Shown one piece after another: positions 32,510 to 43,340 of a stretch of 64,000 nucleotides of DNA. Positions within the stretch are counted from its first letter, which is position 1, and each line of letters begins with the position of its first letter. The notes beneath the pieces are model-generated. The model saw only the letters and a list, made by a program, of their open reading frames with translations, ran no database searches and was not told where the DNA came from. This DNA is from Pinus tabuliformis (lineage: Eukaryota > Streptophyta > Pinopsida > Pinales > Pinaceae): contig CM062805.1 in the NCBI GenBank assembly GCA_031772625.1, positions 803,673,592 to 803,737,591 on the forward strand, read 5' to 3'. The position numbers and the translations under genes are program-made.

Positions 32510-33516
32510 TTTACACATTAGTTCAGACTTGGATTTATCCCAACAAGAGAAGCTTGTGAGTTTGTTGCGAGACCATCTTGGTGCCTTTGCATGGAGTTAT
32601 GAGGACATGAAAGGCATCCCTCCTGAAACCTGCACTCACCATATCTATATTCAGGAGGGAGCCCAACTTGTTTGATAACCCCAAAGGTGTATGAATCCTG
32701 CACTAAGAGAAGTTGTGAAAGAAGAATTACAAAAACTCTTAGATATTGATTTTATTTATCCTATATCTGATAGCCAGTGGGTCTCCCCGTTGGTGATAGT
32801 TCTGAAGAAAGAAGGAAGATGGTGTATTTTCATTGATTACCAAGAATTAAATAAAGCCACTCTCAAGGATTATTTTCCCCTCCCCTTCATCGATTAGGTG
32901 CTACATACCCTTACCAATAAAATGTACTTTTCAGTTTTAGATGGATTTAATGGTTATAACCAAATACAAAATGCACCCATGGATTAAGATAATACTACCT
33001 TCACATGTCCCTGGGGAACATTTTCCTATCGAGTGCTCCCCTTTGGACTATGTAATGTGCCAACTACCTTTCAAAGGGTATTTTTAGCTATTTTTTCTGA
33101 CCTCGAGTGTGTGGAGATTTATATGGACGATTTTTCAGTATTTGGTGATTCGTTCCAAGAAGCCCTCAAAAATTTAGAAAAAGTTTTTTTTCGTTGCCAA
33201 GAAGCTCACCTCACTTTGAGTGATAAAAAGTGCAGATTGATGTGCAAAGCAGGGGTGGTTCTTGGCCATCTTATTTCTGACAAAGGTATCCAGGTAGACC
33301 CAGCCAAAGTAGAAGTTATTTTACGTCTTCCTGCACCCAAAACACAAAGGGAAGTGAGAGGATTCTTGGGACATGCAGGTTATTACTGTAGATTCATTGA
33401 GCATTTTTCTAGGATAGCTACCCCTCTTTTTCGATTACTAGATAAGGATAGTGAGTTCTCTTGGACTATGGCTTGCCAACAAGCTTTTGAGGCACTGAAG
33501 GAAAAATTAGTACAGG
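32510..33516 (+). pseudogene. Reverse transcriptase of element D
   Basis: The pre-RT linker (LRDHLGAFAWSYEDMKGI) leads into fingers and palm: SQWVSPLVIVLKKEGRW, YFSVLDGFNGYNQI (first catalytic Asp present) and the active site EIYMDDFSVFGD near 33115-33150. GFLGHAGYYCRFI marks the connection to RNase H. The open frame 33033-33641 covers the C-terminal half; upstream pieces are separated by stops at about 32674, 32896 and 32986. Confidence 0.85.
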
Positions 33517-33936
33517 CACCAGTTCTGCGAGGGCCTAATTGGTCCCTCCCATTTCATATTTCTTCGGATGCCTCGGATACTGCTATTGGTGCAGCCTTAG
33601 GACAGGAAGAACCAACAATCCTATGCTATTTACTTCATTAGTAAAAACTTGTCACCTGCCGAATTGAATTATATAGTAACTGAGAAAGAGTTTTTAGCTG
33701 TGATATTTTCTATTAATAAATTCAGACACTATATTACAGGTTATGAAGTATTTGTACATACAAATCATTCTGCCATAAGATATTTGATGAATAAACCTTT
33801 GACTAGTGGTAGAGTGACTCGGTGGTTACTTTTATTACAGGAATTTAATATTACTATTATTGATAGACCAGGAAAATATAATGTTGTAGCTGATTATCTT
33901 TCGAGATTAAATAATCCTGGTGAAACATTTGTGTAG
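33517..33936 (+). pseudogene. RNase H of element D
   Basis: ISSDASDTAIGAALGQ keeps the first catalytic Asp. A one-base loss near 33620 shifts the frame; 33649-33936 continues with the ELNYIVTEKEFLAVIF helix (Glu present), VHTNHSAIRYLMNK (Asp changed to Asn) and GKYNVVADYLSRL. Confidence 0.8.
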
Positions 33937-34139
33937 ATGATTATTTTTGTGACGAACATATTTTTGCTATATCAACGAATTCCCCATGGTTCGTTGATAT
34001 AGCTAACTATTTATTTACATGAAAAACACTTCACTTATCCACTCGAGAGAGGTGCAATATTATCCAAAAAAGTGTTTCATATTCCTAGACCCAAGGAGAC
34101 CTCTTTTACATAGGACCTGGCCTTATTATCCGTAGATGT

Positions 34140-35260
34140 GTGAGGGAGGAAGCATTGTTTGAAATTTTGAAATCTGCCCATGATGAGCCTTGTGGGGGGC
34201 ATTTTTCTGATAGTAGAACTGCATATAAAACTTTACGAGATGGCTATTTTTGGCATTGTTTGTTTAAGGACGCTAAACAATATGTCAAATGTTGCGATGG
34301 CTATCAACGAATGGGTCAGCCTGGCTAAGCCAATGAAATTCTTTTGTGTCCTCAAGTTATGACTAAACCCTTTGAAAAATGGGCCATCGATTTAGTAGGA
34401 CCTATAGCTCTAACATCATTAAACAAAAGATATATCTTGGTTTGTACAGATTTTGTAACTAAATGAGGCTAGAATTGTTTCTTTTGCTACTAAAAAAGTT
34501 GTTTATTTTTTGTTTAATGATATTTTTACTAGATTTGGTGTTCCTAGAGAAATTTTTACTAACAATGGACCACAATTTATTTCTAATCTGGTTAAAGGTA
34601 TTATGGAGCAATATAAAATTTGGCACAGGAAATCAACACCATATCACCCACAAGCAAATGGCCAGGTAGAATCTACAAATAAAGTGATCAAATCAATCCT
34701 TACCAAAATAGTAAATCTTCACAAGAAGGATTGGGCTAACAGATTACCTGAAGCACTATGGGCCTACAGAACTACCTGGAGGAATATCATAGGTCACACA
34801 CCTTATGAGCTAGTATATGGAAAACAAGTCATGTTACCAATTGAATTCCAGATAGAAAGCTTTTAGAACTACAATCCAATTGGGATTGGATCTCTCAGAA
34901 GCACATCAACAGTGTCTATTACAGCTGAACGAGCTTGATGAATTTAGAAGATATTTTTTTCAATGAAATATGTTAATACAATAGCAAAATAGGAAATGGC
35001 ATGACAAGCTGATCAAGAAAAGACAGTTCCAACCAGGTGATTGGGTACTCCTTTATGACTCTAAATTTAAACATTTCAAAGGGAAATTTTGTACACGTTG
35101 GATGGGACCGTATGAAGTAATTAAAGTTTTTGAGAATGGGGCAGTAGAGATCAAAACTATTGATGGATAGGAATTAGTCTTTCTTGTGAATGGGCATAGA
35201 CTTAAGGCATATTTTCAGCCCCTCACTAAGGAAGATTTTCTGCAACAAGTACAGCAATAG
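34140..35260 (+). pseudogene. Integrase of element D
   Basis: An HHCC finger (HDEPCGGHF ... CCDGYQRMG) is followed after a TAA by WAIDLVGPI (first Asp), IFTNNGPQFIS (second Asp now Asn) and ANGQVESTNK (Glu present). The 34510-34866 frame ends in YELVYGKQVMLPIEF. The C-terminal GPY module (RWMGPYEVIK) lies near 35090. Two or more stops and the lost Asp make it inactive. Confidence 0.82.
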
Positions 35261-36092
35261 TTGGAGTTAAGGATGGTAGGTGGTGATTCCAACCTACTTT
35301 GAATCTGATCATCTCTTTTCCAATAAAAATCAAAAGTAAAATAAATAAATAATAATAATAATTAAAAAAAACTATAAAATTAACAAATTGAAAAAATCTT
35401 TACCTATGATTGTGAAAATCAACTTGCTGACATGATCATGGAAGGATATGCCTGAAAACCAACATGCTAGCGGGTCGCGGGGCTTCACTCAATGAACCTC
35501 TGACATATCACATGTGATCATGGCATATTAAACAATACCCTTAATTTGAGTACATATTGGAAAATACCTCTAAATATCATATTATTTAACCCCCCACCAA
35601 TATAAAACCAATACTCCTTCCCAATTTAAAAAACCCCTACTTTCACTAGATATTGTAGGTATCCATTTTTTCATTAAAATTTTTTATACCCCTTTATATT
35701 TTTTCATTAAATTTGAGCTCAATTTTCTATAATTGTCAATATAATCCATTTACCCCCTATATATCCCCCAATATATTATGTAATTTTTTCCTCATTATAT
35801 ATCCCCCAATATGAACCCACGTGCTATGGTATTGCTCCCACAGTGAATCCCCCGTGTGGCGAGTAGATCAATTTTTTTAGTAAAAATGGAATGTCACTTG
35901 TTTATTATAAATGATGATGGTCACTGAGAAGAAGCAGGTTTTGTGAAAAGTTTCTAGTGGCAGCAAAATAACTAACAGAACCAAGCCCTTATCCAAGTTC
36001 AAGGCAGTCAACATGGAAGATTTTGTACAAGTGACATACAATTCCCGTTGCAGTTAATTTGACCCAACATTATTTTGCCAGAGAAATTCGAG
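35261..36092 (+). other. AT-rich spacer after pol in D
   Basis: No gene is visible. It holds an AATAATAATAATAATT run near 35350 and pyrimidine/AT-rich sequence with several CCCCCAATAT repeats near 35765-35815. Confidence 0.55.
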
Positions 36093-36367
36093 GTAAGAAT
36101 TTTTCCTTTCTTCTTATTCCCTTTTTCGTAATTGTCTCTTTGTTTCTTCTTTTATCCTAGTTAAAATTTCCCTCCTATTCTTCATAAATTCCTATCCCAA
36201 TTTCTGTTTTCCCTCTATTTCCCAAAGAATTTTTGTTCCCCTTATTCCCTTTTCTTATATCCCCCTGCTAATCTATCTCATTCTAAGTGCCCTTAATGAT
36301 ATCCTTCCCTTTCTGAAAATTTTATCCCTATCCCGCTTCTTTTTATCCCTGATAAGTTTTGTTGCAG
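36093..36367 (+). other. Candidate intron upstream of the D third ORF
   Basis: The 275-bp segment starts AG|GTAAGAAT, a near-perfect plant 5' splice site, is strongly pyrimidine-rich, and ends TTTTGTTGCAG|G, a strong 3' splice site. Downstream lies the third ORF. Env-position ORFs of Athila-like elements are often expressed from spliced RNA, which fits. Confidence 0.55.
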
Positions 36368-38760
36368 GATCTGATGAACCTTGGAAGGTTTTATTGATCA
36401 GATCAGGAAAGTTATAATGACACCTAGAACTGGCAATGAAAAGGAACTCCTTCAAACTCTGCAAGTCATTGGTGGATTCAGTTGGTATATGATCAAAGGA
36501 ATGTGATTTTTTTTACACAGTACAGGAACCACAGCATCCTGGTGCAGGAACATATGCTCCAGTATAGGAAAGATGGACTCTATCCAATGCGAGAACCCTA
36601 ATGTATTTATAACTTTAATACATTATGTTTAAAACTCTATTTAGAAATTACGTGGTTATTTTAAAAGAGCCATGTGTTATACTTTTGATTTGACTGACGT
36701 TATTTATTGTTGCTATTAGGAATGAATCTTTTAAGTGCAGGGACATAATGAATTCGGCTAACCTTATCTTAATTAGGAATTTATATATCCCAATCAGAGT
36801 CATGATGGGTATGGGAACATGTGTAAAGGCCCTCCTCATTAATTATCAAATTCTTGAGCCTTGTTAACCCCTGATGATTAGGCCAATCTCATGTGTGAAC
36901 CCTGTAATTTCTTTTTCTGTATCCGCCACCTTTAGCTATTATAACCCGCTCACCTTGGAATTATACCCACTTATGTGAACCTTCCAATCGGAATTTTCCT
37001 ACTGACAATATGACAACCACTCTCAATACCGAGATAAGTGTACAAACTATTGGTGAATGCAGTTTAAATTTGTAAGTGCGGTGACTACAAAGGTATACCC
37101 ACTGGAATTTTCAAATTTAATAGTCGTTCTTTCATAATTCTACAGGGAATTGAGATAGCATAACTCCTAGATGATATGGCATCAATTCGTATCGAGCCAT
37201 GGTCTATAAAATAATTGGAGGGGACAGTTGAATATGAGGGTAGTTTCCCCATGTTACAAGAAACATGATTTCTCCCCTTTCTGCTTAAGTTTGATGGGTT
37301 TGATTCAGTGGCAGCACTAGAATTTTCCCACGCCTTTGATGGGAAGACAGTTTAGGTTGGCTCCTTACAATTTCAGGTGATAGAGAACTCTATATCACAA
37401 ACCACCGAGTTTTCAGCTACCAATGAAAAATGGTTCAAGAAAGGAGAAGTTGAAAAAGGGGCATGGCATTGTTTTATGAGGATGAAGATCATGTTATAGA
37501 CTGGAAAGTTGATTTATAGAGAAATGAAATGTCAGAGAAATGGAGGGATCTGCTATACTTCCTCCAGAAGTTCCTTACTTATGAAAGGAGATATTCATTG
37601 ACCTATCTTTATCATATTCGTCTATTGCTCCATTTTTAGTCAGGTAAATTAATCAAATTTCCTCATTTCCTGTTGAAAATCTTAGAAAAGATGTCTAGAA
37701 GTGTTCAAAAGAGTAGGGAAGACCAGATCAAGTTTAAATTATGTCATTACGGCATAATTAAAATATTGGTTAAAAAGGAATTAGAAGATAAGGGCACGAC
37801 TTGGGAAGTGTTTTTGAAAACATTCCAGGAGGAAAATATTGTAAAACGACCTTAGAAGGGAAGCAAGAAGGCCACTAAGTTGAAAAATAGCCAACAACAA
37901 AAAAATAAATTGCCAACCTTAAAGGGTAGTAAAGGTGGGAAAACTACAGCTAGTAAATCCATGTCTAAAATGCCAGAACCTAAAAATAAGGACCATGGTG
38001 AGGAGCAGAGTAGGAGTGAGAAACCCGAACCTTCAGAAAGATTGACACAGGGTTCCTTAAATACGCAACATGCTTCCATAGGAGGAGGACCTGTCATAGA
38101 AACTACTCCTGTAGAGATTGAGGATTCTGAGGTAAATGCTTCTCCCAGGTTTTCAGAAAATTCACCAGTACATAATAAACTTTCCCTATTGGCAGATGTT
38201 GCAACTGTGGGTCATTCAGATGTTATTCCAGGATATATTGATGAGGAAGATGACGTTCCCTTGTCATCTTTCATAGAGAATTTTAAAAAGAAAAAGGTAT
38301 TCCATGTACAAGATGTAAGCCTAGAGACAGTAAAAGGCTCAATGGTGAACGAGAACGAGGATATTATTCCTCTAGACATGGGAGCATAGGAATTAGAAAT
38401 GGAGTTGGAAGACAATGACACTCTCTATGAGTCGGTAGTCGAGACGATGTCAGTGAAAGAAGAAGTGGAAGGAAGATACTTTGTCTCTGAAGAAAGAGGT
38501 CAAGTTAAAGAGTTGAAGAAGCAAATATATGAGCTTGAGGTGTTGAATTGATGTGTGATGGACCAGAACACAGCAATGAAGAACAGGAATGAGGAATTGA
38601 TAAAGGAGGTACAAGAAAGGAAGCAACAAGTGAAATTTTGGAAGTATCATGCATCTCAGTGCAAAATTCGCTTGAGGAAGGTTGTAAAGCACTTGAAGAA
38701 AGCCAACATCAGAAAATTGAAGGTAGATGGATCAGAGATTAATATTCAAATCCAAAAATG
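36368..38760 (+). pseudogene. Third ORF of element D (post-pol, coiled-coil end)
   Basis: Coding character is weak from 36419 (ATG, about 25 codons) to 37270, then better: fragments such as NEKWFKKGEVEK, EKWRDLLYFLQKFLTYERRYS and LYHIRLLLHF resemble a plant retrotransposon-associated domain of unknown role. Frames 37673-37855 and 37880-38389 carry a Lys-rich then acidic Ser/Pro linker. 38460-38760 encodes a Lys/Glu/Gln-rich coiled-coil-like end. I see no signal peptide or membrane segment, so it is not a clear envelope protein. At least four stops interrupt it. Confidence 0.6.
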
Positions 38761-38825
38761 AGGGGAGATCACAATTTTGTTTTTTTGCAGAAGGTCAGTA
38801 GTTGTGTGAGGACACACAACAAGTC

Positions 38826-40904
38826 GAGGTTGGGGGGATGTTGGTCATTACAATTGTCCCTCATTTGACCCTATTTTTGTCCTAACCATGCAACTTAAAC
38901 CCTCTTTTTTACAATCAATACCTCACCTTTACACATGATTCCTAGTCTTTTCATGATTTTATTAAAAGTATGGGTTATATATGCTTATTAGTTATTTAAA
39001 AGGTTAAATGGGCTCATGTGTCTTTTGTAACTCATCTATTTATGCTTCCTTTAAGCATGGTAAGTCAAGTCATTAATTGGAACTACAATTTGGTTGGTGC
39101 AGGAATTGAAGGTTTTCATACCATCTGCCCATTCTCATACCGAGATGACAACCAACATATTTCTTTGGATTTACCTCCAAAAATAGCACATTTGTTGAAT
39201 GAATGGTTTGTGTCTCTCGTTAAAGTTTGTTCCATTTTTTGCAATGGGGCTTGGAGTGTTACAGCAAGCGCCAAAGATGGAGGTTCGTCTCGGCCGGTGT
39301 ATGTTTTTGTTAATCTTTCGATACAGCCAAGAGCTGAGTATTGTGTATAAAATGTGGTTTTAGAATAGGATTAAGGGAGCGATACTATGAAATTTTTAAA
39401 ACTCAATTATAAGGTTTTGTAATTTTGTATCACCCTGCCCCTCTGCATTGGATCCATGGTTTATGATGTAACTTTGTTGAAGACTTTGAGATAATAGAAG
39501 GAGATGATGCTAGTTTTATTTATTTCAGATTCTTGGTACATGTAATGTTTCCTTCTTTGATTTCAAATTTTTCATGAATGGAAACGAGTTGGTTGGCTAA
39601 GGGCCCAGCCAACCCAACTCTTTCTCCCTGTATTTCGTATTTTGTTAAGTTCAGTCATGTTGGTGTGAGCAGAATAGTCTTGTTTTCTAATTTCTTGAGT
39701 TGCAGTTTAAAGAAATTCTTGTGACTATGTGCATGCATCTCAGATCTAAGGAACTAATGGTGTGAGTGTGTTTAAAGTGAATTCATTTACAGCATTCAAT
39801 CTTTGCTTTTAAAAAGCATCACATGATTGTTTCCTTTTTCTTCTAAGAGCATTTTATTTCCTGAGATGTTTCCAAGAGATGAAGTTGGGTTCTGCATTTT
39901 ACATTCAGTTTCATTTATTTATTTTCATGCAATCGTACCCTTGTTTCAATGCAAACTTTGGCTACATAATAAATAAATCTGGTATAACAATTTGAAGGTG
40001 AACAATTTCTTTGTCAATAAAAGAATAAAACACTTATTATTAGGAGATCAATCATAGTTTTTCATCCGAGTTTAATACTTTCTCATGAAAATCTATTTCT
40101 TTTAAAGTAGAGCATGATAATTAATGTGACAAATATTTAAGAGGGTTAGAATTTTCTTTTGGATTGGCACTTACATTCTTTGCACAAGAATATTTTCTTT
40201 TGTTGTAGTAAGGAATTATTTCGGTCTTCATAGTTCTTTCTGTTAATTCTTGTTTGATTGAAGGACTTCTTTTATCATTACTCAAGTGTGATTTCCTTTT
40301 CCTGTTCTACTCATTTCCAGTTGATTAACTATAACATATGCATGTGTGAAGTAAATGGCGATTGACAGAAAATTGCTTTGATACAAGAACTGTGAAGTCC
40401 TTAGTACAGGAACAGTAAAACTTGGTATAGTAACGAAGTGTCTAGTACAGGAATTTGGAACCCTAGTACTAGAACATAATAACTCAGTGCAGGAGTTAAC
40501 CCATTTTTTGTTTAGGAGTGGGTCAACTTTAAAGAGAAACAGATTTATTAAAAGTTAAAACCATCCTTTATATTTTTTGAACATTAAAGGTCAATCACAG
40601 GAACATATTATTTTATCTTTTCCAGGTCTTTCCAAATTGATTGTGAAGCTTGCTTAATTTCTTTCTATCAAAGTTTGACGAGTATTATTTTTAATTTATT
40701 CTGGTACCAGAGTGGCTTGGTGTTATTCGCTGAAAGGTTTCCATTTCTTTGTTCTGCAACTTCACTAGAGGTATAGAAGTAGGGTTAATAGAAGTTGGAA
40801 CCAATATTCTTTTGAATTTCTTGTGCTACGCCTCAAAGCTTACGTAGCCCTGGTTTGACAATTAGGTGTTGGAGTTTGTTGAGTTACAACTCTGGAACCC
40901 AACA
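38826..40904 (+). repeat. Polypurine tract and 3' LTR of D
   Basis: GAGGTTGGGGGGA (38826-38838) is the PPT. The 2066-bp LTR runs 38839-40904. It contains an open frame at 39018-39350 (110 residues with a GIEGFHTICPFSYRDD segment), shorter and broken in the other LTR. Confidence 0.85.
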
Positions 40905-40909
40905 GAGCC

Positions 40910-41621
40910 AGTCAAGAAAAAGAATGGGGACATTCGAATTTGCATAGATTTTAGGAATTTAAATAAAGCATGTGAAAATGATAATTTTCCTTTGCCTTTG
41001 ATGGAACAAATTTTTCAAAATGTAGTAGGTTTTGAACTGATGTCTTTCTTATTTTGTTTTTCAGGTTATAATCAGTTCCTTGTCCATCCTGAAGATAGAT
41101 TGAAAACCACATTCATAACCAGATGGGGAACATATACTTATCAAAAGATTCTTTTTCAATTGATTAATGTTGGAGCTACATTCTAGATAGCCATGGATAT
41201 TTCCTTCAAAGGTTTGATCAATAAATCCATTGTTGTATACCTAGATGACATTACAATTTATTCAAAAAAGATAAATAATCATCTTCATGACTTAAAACAA
41301 ATATTTGAAAGGTGAAGAAAATTTGGAATATCCTTGAACCCTAAGAAGTCATTATTTTCTCTTAGTGAAGGTAAGCTTCTGGGCTTTATTATTTCCAAAG
41401 AAGGAATTTGCATAGACCCTATAATAATTAAGGCAATATCAAAAAATCCCTTGCCTCATAACAAAAAGTCCATGGAATATTTTCTTGGCCAAATACATTT
41501 TCCCAAACGATTTGTCCTAGATTTTTCACAAATTGTCTTTCCCTTACATACCATGATAAAAAATAAAGCAATCTACAAATGGGAAGAAACCAAAAGAAAG
41601 TCTTTTGAATCAATAAATTAA
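40910..41621 (+). pseudogene. Main RT domain of element O
   Basis: The frame resumes after D with VKKKNGDIRICIDFRNLNKA. The motif A region reads SFLFCFSGYNQ, where LDGFSGYNQ is expected, so the first catalytic Asp is lost. The active site VVYLDDITIYSKK is intact near 41236. The connection region NPKKSLFSLSEGKLLGFI follows in 41334-41621. A TAG at 41186 and a TGA near 41315 interrupt. Confidence 0.85.
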
Positions 41622-41639
41622 GCCATCATAGATGCTCCT

Positions 41640-41880
41640 TCATTATCAACACCCGATTTTTCTAAGGAATTTTTTCTATACACTTTTTCTTATGGAAAGT
41701 GCTATGCAGCAGTGTTGACCCAACCCAATGAAAAACAAGTTGAAGCTCCCATTGCCTTCTTTAGTTCCAATCTATAAGGAGTTGAGCTAAACTGTTTAGA
41801 AGTTGAAAAACAAGCTTTTGCAGTTTTTAAGTCCTAAAAACACATACCAAAGTAATTGTTCATTTCCCTGTGGTTAGACA
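41640..41880 (+). pseudogene. Native RNase H of element O, without acidic site
   Basis: FFLYTFSYGKCYAAVLTQ stands where other Ty3 RNase H domains have a D-A-S motif. Loss of catalytic residues in the native RNase H is usual in Tat elements that carry the archaeal-type domain. Later segments APIAFFSSNL and LNCLEVEKQAFAVFK keep the fold. Stops at about 41777 and 41837. Confidence 0.7.
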
Positions 41881-42269
41881 ATTGCTCATCCAGAAATAAT
41901 TACGGGAAAAGAGGGCTAATTGGGTTACTGCCCTGCAATAAAATGACCTAGAGATAAATCCATCTAAAAGATTCATAGGTCAAGGTTTTTGCAGATTAAT
42001 AACTGGAGCTTTTGACACTTCAACTGATAAAGATTCAAGTAACAACGTTCAAATTTTAGAGGTATGTCCTGTTGACACGGAATCTCAGTATGTTGATTTA
42101 TTTTTTTATTTAAAAAATACTTATTCTCCAGTAGAACTCAATTACAAAAGAAAAATACCTTTGAGGCTTAAATATAATCAGTATTAACTTGTCAATAAAG
42201 TTTTGTTTAGAAGAAATTATGATTCTGTCTCACTAAGACGTATAGAGAAACCTGAAGTAGAAAAAGTGT

Positions 42270-43340
42270 TGTAGAACTACACGATGGACCAGCTGGGGGA
42301 CATTATAGCAAGGACACTACTACTTATAAGATCTTTCATGTTGGTTACTATTGGCCGACTCTATTCAAATATGCTCATGATTATGTTAGAAAATGCAAAG
42401 TCTGCCAAACCGCTTCAAGGAGGGGAAAAAAACCAGCCCTACCTTTGCAGCTAGTTAACATTGAGCAACCCTTTGAGCAATGGGGACTGTAAATTATAGG
42501 TGAGATCATTCCTCACTCTTCTAAACAAAATAAATACATTTTGATTGTTACGGACTATTTCACCAAGCGGGTGGAAGCAATGCTGTTGAAGGTGGTCAAT
42601 TCTAAAACTATAATCGATTTTATTGATCAACATAAAATCACCAAGTTTGGCCTTTCTTTTTCCCTCATGTTTGACAATGCATCTTATTTTTTTGGAAATG
42701 CTATTACTAAATTTGCACTCAAAATAAGTTTTAAGCTCAAATATTATGCAAACTACTATCCTCGGGGAAATGGTTTAGCAAAATCCACCAATAAAAACCT
42801 CATAAGAATCATCAAGAGAATTGTTGATGAGAATCAAAAGAATTGGCACAAATCTCTAGTTTTTTCTCTATGGGCTGACAGAATTACTCATAAAACCTCT
42901 TTAGGCACATCTCCCTATCACTTAGTGTATGGAAAATAAGTTATATTACCTCCTAATCTAGCTCTTCCTTCACTGACCCTAGTGCAATCTATAGAGGAAC
43001 AACCTTGCTCTGCTTTACAGTTAACAATGTCTAAAATTCTAAAGTTAGAGGAAAAAAGAGATAAAGGCAAACAAACTCATGCTTAGCACCAGCAATTGGT
43101 CAAGTCTTAGTTCGATGCAAGTTCAGTAAGTAATAAATTTTTTGAAATTGGTAACTTAGTTCTGAAATGGGATAAGGCCCATGAAGAAAAGGTAAACACA
43201 CAAAATTTCAAAAGTTGTGGCTCGACCCATTTCAAATCATTGAGAAACTAGGCCCATCAACCTTTATCCTTCAAGATTTACAGGGAAAGAGGGATGCTCT
43301 TCTCGTTAATGGGCTAGTTTTGAAAAATTATTTTTCTTGA
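42270..43340 (+). pseudogene. Integrase of element O
   Basis: The zinc finger ELHDGPAGGHYS ... CKVCQTA has the HHCC residues. In the core, the first Asp position is a TAA (QWGL-stop-IIGE), the second is kept (LMFDNASYF), and the Glu is Lys (NGLAKSTNKN), so two of three catalytic residues are gone. The open frame 42541-42939 ends in SPYHLVYGK. The C-terminal module near 43140-43320 is recognisable (ALLVNGLVLKNYF). Confidence 0.8.

Larger units (their letters stand above)
27392..40904 (+). mobile_element. Element D: Athila-like Ty3/gypsy element, inserted in O
   Basis: D has LTRs of 2076 bp (27392-29467) and 2066 bp (38839-40904), with TGTTGG...CCAACA ends. The flanking 5-mers GTTCT and GAGCC are a weak, aged TSD, but the O RT frame is recovered across the insertion. 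The PBS is a decayed tRNA-Asp type, and the order gag, protease, RT, RNase H, integrase, long spacer, intron-like sequence, third ORF, PPT fits Athila-like elements. The 13.5-kb element carries many stops and frameshifts. Confidence 0.85.

Noticed and set aside
36368..38760. Envelope protein of D
   Set aside because: The position fits env, but no signal peptide, membrane segment or fusion-type feature is visible; the C-terminus looks coiled-coil.
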